64,000 nt of DNA from Microbacterium kyungheense. Its GTDB lineage: Bacteria; Actinomycetota; Actinomycetes; Actinomycetales; Microbacteriaceae. The stretch covers positions 992,001 to 1,056,000 of the forward strand of contig NZ_VFPE01000002.1 of NCBI RefSeq assembly GCF_006783905.1, written 5' to 3'. Position 1 is the stretch's first letter. Each line of letters begins with the position of its first letter. The notes below the pieces were generated by a model. It saw only the letters and a list, made by a program, of their open reading frames with translations, searched no databases and had not been told where the DNA came from. This document shows positions 21,235-32,245 of this stretch, one piece after another. Position numbers and translations under genes: made by a program.

Positions 21235-21528
21235 ATGGCCACCGATTACGACGCCCCCCGCAAGACCGAGGACGACAGCGAGTCGATCGAAGCGCTCAAG
21301 GAGCGAGTTCCCGACAAGCTCTCCGGCTCGGTCGACGTGGAGGACGCCGACAACCCGTCGGGCTTCGAGCTGCCCGGAGCCGATCTCTCGGACCTCGAGC
21401 TCGACGTCGTCGTTCTCCCCGCTCAGGAGGATGAGTTCACCTGTGCGAACTGTTTCCTCGTGAAGCACCGCTCGCAGCTCGACCACGAAAGCGCAGACGG
21501 TCCTATCTGCGCGGAGTGCGCTGCTTGA
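21235..21528 (+). CDS. DUF4193 family zinc-ribbon-like protein
   Basis: A 97-residue acidic protein. It starts MATDYDAPRKTEDD, has a long acidic middle (LPGADLSDLELDVVVLPAQEDEF), and ends with two Cys pairs: FTCANCFLVKHRSQL and ICAECAA, likely one zinc site. This is the conserved actinobacterial DUF4193 family of unknown function. It keeps the known order sepH, DUF4193, DUF3093, dut, DUF3710. Its last 26 bases overlap the end of the convergent DUF3093 gene. Confidence 0.92.
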   Translation: MATDYDAPRKTEDDSESIEALKERVPDKLSGSVDVEDADNPSGFELPGADLSDLELDVVVLPAQEDEFTCANCFLVKHRSQLDHESADGPICAECAA

Positions 21529-22021
21529 CCTGATGACGCCGCACTGCGGCAGCAAGCCGATCCGGCGTCCGCGAGGAGATCACCCACGCGGTCGTCGGAT
21601 CGTCTGCATCTACGACCGGCACGACGAGCACGCCATCGATCCCGCCGCGGATGAGATGCCACGCGCGGGGGTCGAGTCCGGCGCCGCGCTGATGACGTGC
21701 GTCATCGCCGGTGTGCACCGTCGGCTCACCGAGGAGGTCGACCGGGATGTGCGCCCGCCCCGCCCGCAGCTCGCCGCCCTCGACGCGCACCACGGGCGCC
21801 GCGAGGATCAGCAGCGCGATCACCAGCACGCTGACTGCTGCGCCGATCACGAGCGCGACCGTCGTGTCGATCGGCGTGAAGACCAGGGCCGCCATCGGGC
21901 CGGCCAGCGCCGCGGCCACGAGGACCCACAGCGAAGGCCCCAGCCGCTCTCGATATCGCTCCGCGGGGGCTCGTCCGGCTGCGGCCGCGTCGGGCCCGGC
22001 ATTGCGCGCTGTGTTCTGCAT
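21503..22021 (-). CDS. DUF3093 domain-containing membrane protein
   Basis: A 172-residue protein starting MQNTARNAGPDAAAAG. Two membrane helices are visible at about 30-50 (SLWVLVAAALAGPMAALVF) and 54-76 (TTVALVIGAAVSVLVIALLIL). A soluble domain follows with GRAHIPVDLLGEPTVHTGDDA, GLDPRAWHLIRGGIDGVL and TTAWVISSRTPDRLAAAV, the DUF3093 hallmark. Function unknown. The ATG at 22021 has GAGGG just upstream. The start codon is overlapped by the -10 element of the divergent dut gene. Confidence 0.9.
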   Translation of the reverse strand: MQNTARNAGPDAAAAGRAPAERYRERLGPSLWVLVAAALAGPMAALVFTPIDTTVALVIGAAVSVLVIALLILAAPVVRVEGGELRAGRAHIPVDLLGEPTVHTGDDARHQRGAGLDPRAWHLIRGGIDGVLVVPVVDADDPTTAWVISSRTPDRLAAAVRRHQVKQRTPRR

Positions 22022-22033
22022 TACCCTCGTTGG

Positions 22034-22486
22034 GTGACTGAAACGGTGGACGTCCCCATTATCGCCTCCGACGTCCCGGTGTACGCGCACCCTGGGGATG
22101 CCGGAGCCGACCTCGTCGCCGCCGAAGCGGTGCGCCTGGAGCCTGGAGCCCGCGCGCTCGTCGGGACCGGCGTGCGCATCGCGCTGCCCGACGGCCACGT
22201 CGCCTTCGTCGTGCCGCGCAGCGGCCTCGCGGCCAAGCACGGCATCACGGTCGTGAACAGCCCGGGCACCATCGACGCCGGCTACCGCGGCGAGATCAAG
22301 GTCATCCTGCTCAACACCGATCGCGAGCACGCGCACGACATCGCGGTCGGCGACCGCATCGCACAGATCATCGTGATGCCGGTACCCCGGGCCCGCTTCG
22401 TCCCCGTGGAGGAGCTGCCCGACAGCGTCCGCGGCGACGGCGGCTTCGGCTCGACCGGCTACCAGAAGGACGGAGTCCTCGCATGA
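22034..22486 (+). CDS. dut: dUTP diphosphatase
   Basis: A 150-residue trimeric dUTPase that hydrolyses dUTP to dUMP and pyrophosphate, keeping uracil out of DNA. The conserved motifs are present: HPGDAGADLVA (1), PRSGLAAKHGI (2), NSPGTIDAGYRGEIKVILLN (3), GDRIAQIIVMPV (4) and GDGGFGSTGYQ (5, the arm over the active site). The GTG at 22034 follows TACCCT by exactly six bases, so the transcript is likely leaderless, and this -10 sits on the start codon of the divergent DUF3093 gene. The stop overlaps the next gene (ATGA). Confidence 0.96.
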   Translation: MTETVDVPIIASDVPVYAHPGDAGADLVAAEAVRLEPGARALVGTGVRIALPDGHVAFVVPRSGLAAKHGITVVNSPGTIDAGYRGEIKVILLNTDREHAHDIAVGDRIAQIIVMPVPRARFVPVEELPDSVRGDGGFGSTGYQKDGVLA

Positions 22487-23082
22487 CCGACCCCACGCCC
22501 GCCGACAGCCCCCGCAAGATCGCGCCCGAGGACCGCGCGACGTCCGGACCCTTCGACGAGTCGGAGGCCAACCCGGTCCGCCCCTACATCGACCTCGGCG
22601 GCATCAAGATCCTGCCCCGTGAGGGCTTGAACCTGCGGCTCGAGGTCGAGGAGCAGACGAAGCGCATCGTTGCCGTCGGCCTCGACTACGCCGGCTCGAC
22701 CCTGCAGGTGCAGCCGTTCGCGGCGCCGCGAACGGCCGGCCTGTGGGAGGAGACCCGCGAGCAGATCCGTCAGCAGATCCGCCAGCAGGGCGGCCGTGTC
22801 GAGGAGCGCGAGGGTCCGCTCGGGCCCGAGCTGCTCGCCGAGGTCCCGGTCGTCGCCGGCCCCGAGGCCACCGCGGGCAAGCGCCTCGCGCGCTTCGTCG
22901 GCGTCGACGGTCCGCGCTGGTTCCTGCGCGGTGTGATCGGCGGCGCCGCGACCGCCGACGTCGAGGCCGCCGCCGCGGTCGAGGACCTGTTCCGCTCGAT
23001 CGTCGTCGTCCGGGGCGGATCGCCGATGCCGCCGCGCGACCTCATCCCGCTGAAGATGCCGGCCACGCCGGGCACCGCGTGA
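22483..23082 (+). CDS. DUF3710 domain-containing protein
   Basis: A 199-residue soluble protein with a Pro/Asp-rich start, then NPVRPYIDLGGIKILPREGL, LRLEVEEQTKRIVAVGLDYA, STLQVQPFAAPRT, WEETREQIRQQIRQQGG, and VDGPRWFLRGVIGG. This matches the actinobacterial DUF3710 family. Its function is unknown. It is part of a tightly coupled run with four-base overlaps on both sides (dut upstream, DUF3159 downstream). The same order occurs in Mycobacterium (dut, then the Rv2696c homologue). Confidence 0.92.
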   Translation: MTDPTPADSPRKIAPEDRATSGPFDESEANPVRPYIDLGGIKILPREGLNLRLEVEEQTKRIVAVGLDYAGSTLQVQPFAAPRTAGLWEETREQIRQQIRQQGGRVEEREGPLGPELLAEVPVVAGPEATAGKRLARFVGVDGPRWFLRGVIGGAATADVEAAAAVEDLFRSIVVVRGGSPMPPRDLIPLKMPATPGTA

Positions 23083-23885
23083 GCGACACCCCGCACCCCG
23101 AGGACGGATCGCCCGACCCGTCGGCCGACCGTCCGTCCGCGACGCCGCCCGATGCGCCGGCGTCGGCATCCGAGATCCTCGGGGCGGCTCTCGGGGGCGC
23201 CGCGCGGCGCGCCGGGCTCGATCCGGCGGCAGGCAAGAGCACGGGTCACGTCGTCTGGGCCGCGATGGGCGGATGGCGCGGCATCCTCGAATCGGTCCTT
23301 CCCGGCGTCGTCTTCCTGGTGGTCTGGACGGCGACGTACGACCCGGATCCGGATGTGCGCTCGGGCAACCTGCTGCTCAGCCTCGGCCTGTCGGTCGGGC
23401 TCGCCGCCGTGTTCACCGTCGTCCGTCTCATCCAGCGCCAGTCCGCGAGCGCGGCGATCGGCGGACTGATCGCCGCGGCCGCCGCCGCCGCACTCTCGCT
23501 GTGGACGGGCCGCGGCGAGGACAGCTTCATCCCCGGATTCCTCACCAACACCATCTACGGCACCGCGTTCCTGGTCTCGGCGCTGATCGGGTGGCCGCTC
23601 ATCGGCCTCGCCGTGGGGTTCCTGATGGGGGAGGGCACCGCGTGGCGCGCCGACAAGCGCAAGCGCCGCGTGTTCTTCTGGCTGTCGATCGCGTGGGCGG
23701 GCCTGTTCGCGGCGCGCCTCATCGTGCAGCTGCCGCTCTACTTCTCCGGCAACGTGACCGCCCTCGGAACGCTCAAGCTGGTGATGGGGCTGCCCCTGTT
23801 CGCGCCGCTCGTCGCGGTCACCTGGCTGGCGGTCCGGGCGCTGTACCCCCGCCGCGAGGCGGAAGCGGCCCCCGCCGACGAGTGA
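23079..23885 (+). CDS. DUF3159 domain-containing membrane protein
   Basis: A 268-residue integral membrane protein. A disordered, Pro/Asp-rich N-terminal segment of about 45 residues is followed by an amphipathic stretch and about six membrane helices (for example ESVLPGVVFLVVWTATY, LLLSLGLSVGLAAVFTVVRL, AAIGGLIAAAAAAALSLW). The family motif DSFIPGFLTNTIYGTAFLVS is present, followed by WRADKRKRRVFFWLSIAWAG. Function unknown. GTG at 23079 overlaps the DUF3710 stop. It is the last gene of the dut operon. Confidence 0.9.
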   Translation: MSDTPHPEDGSPDPSADRPSATPPDAPASASEILGAALGGAARRAGLDPAAGKSTGHVVWAAMGGWRGILESVLPGVVFLVVWTATYDPDPDVRSGNLLLSLGLSVGLAAVFTVVRLIQRQSASAAIGGLIAAAAAAALSLWTGRGEDSFIPGFLTNTIYGTAFLVSALIGWPLIGLAVGFLMGEGTAWRADKRKRRVFFWLSIAWAGLFAARLIVQLPLYFSGNVTALGTLKLVMGLPLFAPLVAVTWLAVRALYPRREAEAAPADE

Positions 23886-23888
23886 TAC

Positions 23889-23912
23889 ATTTATCTCGAC
23901 ATCAAGATAAAT
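23889..23912. promoter_or_regulatory. 24-bp palindromic operator candidate upstream of acnA
   Basis: ATTTATCT and AGATAAAT arms flank CGACATCA; within the core GA also pairs with TC, leaving one mismatched pair and a 2-base centre. It is strikingly AT-rich for this genome and lies 109 bases before the acnA start. The form TATCTNGA-N2-TCNAGATA is typical of dimeric winged-helix or MarR-type repressor sites. The cognate regulator is not in the window. Confidence 0.55.
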
Positions 23913-24020
23913 TTCCCTCGCCGGGATTAGGGCGGCCTCACTAGCCGAGGGCCTCGCCGCGAGGGAAGATGGGGATGCCGGGGTTCCGGCCAGCTCCCGC
24001 CGCCGACGAAGGAGACAGAC

Positions 24021-26855
<2,835 letters not shown>

Positions 26856-26870
26856 CAGCGGATTCACGGG

Positions 26871-26896
26871 GGACCGGGTGCCGCGGCACCCGGTCC
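26871..26896 (+). terminator. Terminator after acnA
   Basis: A perfect 26-bp palindrome (GGACCGGGTGCCG and its inverse), followed by TTCGT, 15 bases after the acnA stop codon. Confidence 0.8.
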
Positions 26897-26953
26897 TTCG
26901 TCATGCCGCGGGTAGACTGACAAGGCCCGTCCGGGCCGGGAAAGGAGCGGGGG

Positions 26954-28906
26954 ATGTCGTTGCTGTCGTCCATCACCGGGCCCCGTGATCTCGATGCCCT
27001 GAGCATCGATCAGCTGGAGCAGCTGGCGGACGAGGTCCGCGGGTTCCTCGTCGAGAACGTCTCCCGCACAGGCGGTCACCTCGGCCCCAATCTGGGAGTC
27101 GTCGAGCTGACGATCGCGCTGCACCGGGTGTTCGACTCGCCGCACGACCCCATCGTGTTCGACACCGGACACCAGTCGTACGTGCACAAGCTCCTGACGG
27201 GGCGCCAGGACTTCACCGGCCTGCGCACGCGCGGCGGCCTCGCCGGATACCCGCAGCGTTCAGAGAGCCCGCACGATGTCGTCGAGTCCTCGCACGCGTC
27301 GAGCTCGCTGAGCTGGGCCGACGGCGTCTCACGCGCCCTCACCCGCACCGGGCGCAAGGACCGCCACGTCGTGGCCGTCGTCGGCGACGGCGCGCTCACC
27401 GGCGGCATGACGTGGGAGGCGCTCAACAACATCTCCGACGACAACGACCGCAACCTCGTCATCGTGGTCAACGACAACGGGCGATCGTACGCGCCCACGA
27501 TCGGCGGCATGGCGCGATACCTCAACCGGGTCCGCACGGCCGACTCGTACCGGACGCTCCACCGCGGATCCGACACCCTGTTCCGGCGGTTCGGGCCGGC
27601 CGGGCGCGCGATGTACCGCGGCATCCGGGGCGGCACGCACGGGTTCCTGTCGAGGTTCACCAACAATGCCGCGCTCTACTCGAACCTCGACATCAAGTAC
27701 CTGGGTCCGGTCGACGGGCATGACCTGGCCACGCTCCTGGAGACTCTCGAGCTCGCCAAGTCGTACGGCGCGCCGGTCATCGTGCATGCGATCACCGAGA
27801 AGGGCCGCGGCTATGCCCCGGCACTCGAGGACGAAGCCGACCAGTTCCACGCCGTCGGCAAGATCGATCCGGTCACCGGCGAGTCGCTGGGCGGATCGGG
27901 CGGCAAGGCGTGGACCGACGTGTTCGCCGACGAGCTGGTGACCGTCGGAGAGGAGCGCTCCGACGTCATCGCGATGACCGCCGCGATGCTGCGGCCGACC
28001 GGCCTGCTGCCTTTCGCGCAGCGGTTCCCCGACCGCGTCTATGACGTGGGCATCGCCGAGCAGCACGCGGTCGCGTCGGCTGCGGGCCTGGCCTTCGGTG
28101 GACTGCACCCGGTCGTCGCGATCTACGCGACGTTCATGAACCGCGCCTTCGACCAGGTGCTGATGGACGTCGCGCTCCACAAGGCCGGGGTGACGTTCGT
28201 CCTCGATCGCGCCGGCGTGACCGGCCCCGACGGCCCCAGTCACCACGGCATCTGGGATCTCGCGATGCTGCAGATCGTGCCGCACATCCGCATCGCCGTG
28301 CCGCGCGACGAGGCGCGTCTGCGCGAGGAGCTGCGCGAGGCCGTCGCCGTCGACGACGCCCCGACGGTCATCCGCTTCCCGAAGGGCGGCGTGAGCGCCG
28401 AGATCCCGACGCTCGAGCGCCTCGCCGACGGCGTGGACGTGCTCGTCCGCTCCGACACGCCCGACGTGCTCCTCGTCGGCATCGGACCGATGGCGCACGT
28501 GGCGGTCGAGGTCGCCGACCGTCTGCGCGCGCAGGGCATCGGCGCGACCGTGGTCGATCCCCGGTGGGTCGTCCCGGTGCAGCCGTCGATCGTCGAGCTG
28601 GCGGCATCCCATCGCCTCGTCATCACGATCGAGGACGGCATCCGGGTGGGCGGGATCGGCACGCGCGTGCGGCAGGTGCTGCGCGAGGCGGGCGTCGACA
28701 CGGCGGTGGACGAGCTCGGTGTCCCCGACGAGTTCATCGATCACGCGAGCCGCGAGCAGATCCTCGAAGACGCCGGGCTCACCGCGTCCAAGATCGCCCA
28801 CGACGTCGTCGCCCAGGTTCTCGGGACGCGCATCCCGGTCGCCCGCGGCGCGCAGACCACCGAGATCCCCGTCATCCCCACGTTCTCACGCGACGATCGC
28901 GGCTAG
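26954..28906 (+). CDS. dxs: 1-deoxy-D-xylulose-5-phosphate synthase
   Basis: A 650-residue TPP enzyme that condenses pyruvate with glyceraldehyde 3-phosphate, the first step of the MEP isoprenoid pathway. Motifs: RTGGHLGPNLGVVELTIALH, FDTGHQSYVHKLLTGR, the TPP-binding GDGALTGGMTWEALNN, the second-domain YDVGIAEQHAVASAAGLA and DRAGVTGPDGPSHHG. The C-terminal transketolase domain ends with ITIEDGIRVGGIGTRVR. AAGGAG lies before the ATG, and TAGACT at 26913-26918 may be the -10. The gene stands alone between two terminators or opposing genes; dxs also lies near acn in Mycobacterium. Confidence 0.97.
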   Translation: MSLLSSITGPRDLDALSIDQLEQLADEVRGFLVENVSRTGGHLGPNLGVVELTIALHRVFDSPHDPIVFDTGHQSYVHKLLTGRQDFTGLRTRGGLAGYPQRSESPHDVVESSHASSSLSWADGVSRALTRTGRKDRHVVAVVGDGALTGGMTWEALNNISDDNDRNLVIVVNDNGRSYAPTIGGMARYLNRVRTADSYRTLHRGSDTLFRRFGPAGRAMYRGIRGGTHGFLSRFTNNAALYSNLDIKYLGPVDGHDLATLLETLELAKSYGAPVIVHAITEKGRGYAPALEDEADQFHAVGKIDPVTGESLGGSGGKAWTDVFADELVTVGEERSDVIAMTAAMLRPTGLLPFAQRFPDRVYDVGIAEQHAVASAAGLAFGGLHPVVAIYATFMNRAFDQVLMDVALHKAGVTFVLDRAGVTGPDGPSHHGIWDLAMLQIVPHIRIAVPRDEARLREELREAVAVDDAPTVIRFPKGGVSAEIPTLERLADGVDVLVRSDTPDVLLVGIGPMAHVAVEVADRLRAQGIGATVVDPRWVVPVQPSIVELAASHRLVITIEDGIRVGGIGTRVRQVLREAGVDTAVDELGVPDEFIDHASREQILEDAGLTASKIAHDVVAQVLGTRIPVARGAQTTEIPVIPTFSRDDRG

Positions 28907-28922
28907 AGCCGTCCGCCGCGCG

Positions 28923-29615
28923 TCACGCACCCACGGACGCGACGAGGTCCAGCAGCTCCTGCAGCGGCCGGCGGAGCAGGGGCATGCGGGTCAGCGGGAG
29001 CGCGAGGCGCAGCAGTCGCAGACCGCGATCCAGGAGCGCACGCGTGCGCTCCTGGCCGGGCGAACGGTCGTAGACCCAGAACAGCGCGAGCAGCAGGTGG
29101 CCGAGCACGAGCGCCCGGGGGAGCGCCGCCCGGAAGTCGTCCGGGAGCGGTGAGCCGGCAGCGCCGTCCACAGCCTCGCGGAAGAGCTCCTGCGTGATCC
29201 CGAGCGCCTCGGCGGACTCGTCCGACAACGGGTTGATCGGCGAGCGGGGCGACACCGCGGCCGACAGGAACTCCGGGGCATGGGCATGGAACGGCGTGAG
29301 CTGGTCGAGGCCGGTGCGGTAGACGATCGCCAGCCGGTCCACGAGATCCGTGGATGCCGCCAGCTCCGGCAGGGCGGCATCCCGGTGCTTCTGCTGGACG
29401 TCCAGATACAGCTCCTGCACGAGGTGGTTCTTCGTGGCGAAGTGGTAGTGCGTGGTGCCCACCGAGACGCCGGCCTCTTCGGCGATGAGGCGGATGGTCG
29501 TGGCGTCGTACCCGCGCTCGTGGAACGAGAGCAGGGCGATGTCGCGCAGCTTCGCCCGGGTGCGTTCGCTCTTCGTGAGCGGGGGAGTCGAGACCGCGGC
29601 ATCCTCACTGAACAT
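28923..29615 (-). CDS. TetR family transcriptional regulator
   Basis: A 230-residue regulator. The N-terminal HTH spans about residues 14-62 (ALLSFHERGYDATTIRLIAE, AGVSVGTTHYHFATKNHLV). The C-terminal ligand domain has no recognisable specificity; it includes TPFHAHAPEFLSAAVSPRSP and a final basic helix. The ATG at 29615 has no ribosome site, but TAGCTT ends six bases before it, so the mRNA is probably leaderless. A perfect 14-bp palindrome covers that start point, indicating autorepression. It diverges from pepN across 41 bases, so it may control that gene too. The ligand is unknown. Confidence 0.85.
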   Translation of the reverse strand: MFSEDAAVSTPPLTKSERTRAKLRDIALLSFHERGYDATTIRLIAEEAGVSVGTTHYHFATKNHLVQELYLDVQQKHRDAALPELAASTDLVDRLAIVYRTGLDQLTPFHAHAPEFLSAAVSPRSPINPLSDESAEALGITQELFREAVDGAAGSPLPDDFRAALPRALVLGHLLLALFWVYDRSPGQERTRALLDRGLRLLRLALPLTRMPLLRRPLQELLDLVASVGA

Positions 29616-29621
29616 GTTCAG
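29608..29621. promoter_or_regulatory. Operator palindrome over the TetR start codon
   Basis: CTGAACATGTTCAG is a perfect 14-bp palindrome. It runs from just after the TAGCTT -10 element of the TetR gene (29627-29622) through the predicted transcription start and start codon. Binding of the encoded regulator here would block its own transcription. Confidence 0.6.
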
Positions 29622-29656
29622 AAGCTAGCACGGACACCGCATGAAAGCATGGTGGC

Positions 29657-32164
29657 ATGACCTCTGCGAACCTCACCCGCGACGAGACCGCGGCCCGCTC
29701 GAACGTGATCCGCCTGGAGGCGGTCGAGGTCGAGCTCGACCTGCGCAACGCACGCGATCTCACGACGCAGACGTTTCCGACGACCGCCACGCTGACCTTC
29801 GACGCCACGGCCGATGCGACGTGGATCGACTTCATCGGCGCCTCCGTGGACGGCGTCACCGTCAACGGCGCCCCGCGCGAGGTCGACTGGGACGGCTCCC
29901 GCATCCGCATCGAGGGCCTCGCGGAGCACAACGTCGTGAGCGTCCGCGCCCACGGGCGCTATAGCACCTCGGGTGAGGGCCTGCACCGGTTCCGCGACCC
30001 GGTCGACGGCGAGGTCTACCTCTACACGCAGTACGAGCCCGCGGACTCCCGGCGGGTGTACCCCGTCTTCGAGCAGCCCGACATGAAGGCGCGGTGGCGC
30101 TTCACGGTGGATGCCCCGGACGCGTGGCAGGTCCTGTCCGGCGGCATGGAGACCGGGCGCGAGGCCCTGCCGGACGGCGTGCGCGTCGCGTTCGCCGAGA
30201 CCCTGCCGGTCTCCAGCTACATCACCGCTGTCGCGGCGGGTCCGTATCACCGCGTGGACGGCGTGTGGGAGGGCGGCGACCGGGTGGTTCCGCTGGGCGT
30301 GCTGTGCCGGGCATCGCTCGCCGTGCACCTCGACGCCGACGAGATCCTGGACATCACCCGGCGCGGGCTGCAGTTCTTCGAGGAGGCGTTCGCCTACCCG
30401 TATCCGTGGGGCAAGTACGACCAGATCTTCGTGCCCGAGTACAACCTCGGCGCCATGGAGAACCCGGGGCTGGTGACGTTCACCGAAGGCTACGTGTTCC
30501 GCGGCGCCTCGACCGCGGCTCAGCACGAGGGCCGGGCCAACACGATCCTGCACGAGATGGCGCACATGTGGTTCGGCGATCTCGTGACGATGCGCTGGTG
30601 GGACGATCTGTGGCTGAAGGAGTCCTTCGCCGACTTCATGGGCGCCCACACCGCCGTCGCCGCGGGCGGATACCCGGACGCGTGGGTGACGTTCGCGAGC
30701 CGGCGCAAGGGGTGGGCGTACGTCCAGGACCAGCTGCCGACGACGCATCCCATCGTCGCCGACATCCCTGACCTCGAGGCTGCCAAGCTCAACTTCGACG
30801 GCATCACGTACGCCAAGGGGGCCTCGGTGCTCAAGCAGCTCGTCGCTTTCGTGGGCGAGGACGCGTTCTTCCGCGGAGCGCAGCGGTACTTCGCCGACCA
30901 CGCGTTCGGCAACACGACGCTGCCCGACCTGCTGTCCGCGCTGGAAGCCGAGTCGGGGCGTGACCTGACGGCGTGGAGCCGTGCCTGGCTGCAGACCAGC
31001 GGGCTGTCAGAGATTGCGGTGGAGCGGGACGACGTGAACGGGCTGGTGCTGACGCAGACCGACCCGCGCCCGCATCGGCTCACATGCGGACTGTTCTCGG
31101 TCACGGGCGATCGTCTCGTGCGGCAAGGAGACGTCGAGGTCGAGGTCGTCGACGCACGCACGCCGCTCGGGCGGGTGAGCGCGGACGGCATCGACCTCGT
31201 GCTGCCGAACGTCGACGACAGCACCTACGCGAAAGTGCGCCTGGACGCGCGCTCGACCGATGTGGCCTCGGACCACCTGTCATCCATCGACGATCCGGTG
31301 GCCCGGGCGGTGATCTGGGCGGCGCTGTGGAACGCCACCCGTGACGGCGACCTGCCGGTCACGCGGTTCGTGGCGGTCGTGTCGCGGCATGCGACGCACG
31401 AGCCCAACGTCGCGCTGCTCGCCGACGCGCTCGCTCATACCCACGCCGCGATCGGGCACTACGCAGCGGCCGATGCGCGTGATGCCCTTGCCGGCGCGTG
31501 GGTCGAGACGTGCTGGAACGCGCTGTGGGCAGCGCAGCCGGGTTCTGACGCGCAGCTCGCCTGGGCGCGTGCCCTCGGTGCGGCCGCCGGACGTTCCGCG
31601 GGCAAGGCGGACGAGATGCACGCGATCCTCGCGCGCACCGCGCCGGCTCCGGACGGCCTCGCACTTGACCCCGAGCTGCGCTGGGCGTGGCTCATCGCGC
31701 TGGCGGCCACCGGGCATGCGTCGACGGAGGACGCCGACGCCGAACTCGCGGCCGATCCGTCTGCGCAGGGCCACGTCGCCCACCGGACGGCGCTGGCCGC
31801 CCGCCCCGACGCCGCGGTGCGCGTGTCGGCGTGGCGCGCAGCCTGGGAGGACGAGAGCCTCACCAACGATCACCTGGCCGCGACGATCGCCGGTGCGCGC
31901 GCCGGTGACCGGCGGGATCTGGTCGCGGACCTCGACGACGACTACTTCGCCCGCATCCGCCCGGCCTGGGCATCGCGCAGCATCGAGATCGCGCGGCGGC
32001 TGGTGGTCGGACTGTTCCCGTCGTCGGGCTCGCTCGACGATGTGGACGGGTGGCTCGCCGAGAACGACGATGCCCCGGCCGCTCTCCGTCGCCTCGTGAT
32101 CGAGCAGCGTGACGGCCTCGCTCGGGACCTCCGAGTCCGCGCCGCGCAGCCCGTCGCGCCCTGA
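29657..32164 (+). CDS. pepN: Aminopeptidase N (M1 family)
   Basis: An 835-residue zinc aminopeptidase that releases N-terminal residues from oligopeptides in the cytosol. The exopeptidase signature GAMEN is at 265-269. The zinc site HEMAH is at 299-303 with the third ligand Glu322 in DLWLKESFADF. The substrate-binding Tyr region (NFDGITYAKGASVLKQL) and the long C-terminal helical ERAP1-like domain (from about 510) follow. Length and order are normal for actinobacterial PepN. The start has no clear ribosome site; AAGCAT six bases upstream is a possible weak -10. It diverges from the TetR gene and may be under its control. Confidence 0.95.
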   Translation: MTSANLTRDETAARSNVIRLEAVEVELDLRNARDLTTQTFPTTATLTFDATADATWIDFIGASVDGVTVNGAPREVDWDGSRIRIEGLAEHNVVSVRAHGRYSTSGEGLHRFRDPVDGEVYLYTQYEPADSRRVYPVFEQPDMKARWRFTVDAPDAWQVLSGGMETGREALPDGVRVAFAETLPVSSYITAVAAGPYHRVDGVWEGGDRVVPLGVLCRASLAVHLDADEILDITRRGLQFFEEAFAYPYPWGKYDQIFVPEYNLGAMENPGLVTFTEGYVFRGASTAAQHEGRANTILHEMAHMWFGDLVTMRWWDDLWLKESFADFMGAHTAVAAGGYPDAWVTFASRRKGWAYVQDQLPTTHPIVADIPDLEAAKLNFDGITYAKGASVLKQLVAFVGEDAFFRGAQRYFADHAFGNTTLPDLLSALEAESGRDLTAWSRAWLQTSGLSEIAVERDDVNGLVLTQTDPRPHRLTCGLFSVTGDRLVRQGDVEVEVVDARTPLGRVSADGIDLVLPNVDDSTYAKVRLDARSTDVASDHLSSIDDPVARAVIWAALWNATRDGDLPVTRFVAVVSRHATHEPNVALLADALAHTHAAIGHYAAADARDALAGAWVETCWNALWAAQPGSDAQLAWARALGAAAGRSAGKADEMHAILARTAPAPDGLALDPELRWAWLIALAATGHASTEDADAELAADPSAQGHVAHRTALAARPDAAVRVSAWRAAWEDESLTNDHLAATIAGARAGDRRDLVADLDDDYFARIRPAWASRSIEIARRLVVGLFPSSGSLDDVDGWLAENDDAPAALRRLVIEQRDGLARDLRVRAAQPVAP

Positions 32165-32200
32165 CAGCCGCGGCCCCGGGAACACGGGGCCTGAAACGGC

Positions 32201-32230
32201 GGTGGCCCCGGGCGAGCGCCCGGGGCCACC
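32201..32230. terminator. Bidirectional terminator between pepN and fadB
   Basis: A perfect 14-bp GC-rich stem (32201-32214 with 32217-32230) with an AG centre lies between the convergent genes. Confidence 0.8.
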
Positions 32231-32245
32231 GTGTCGTCGGAGGGG

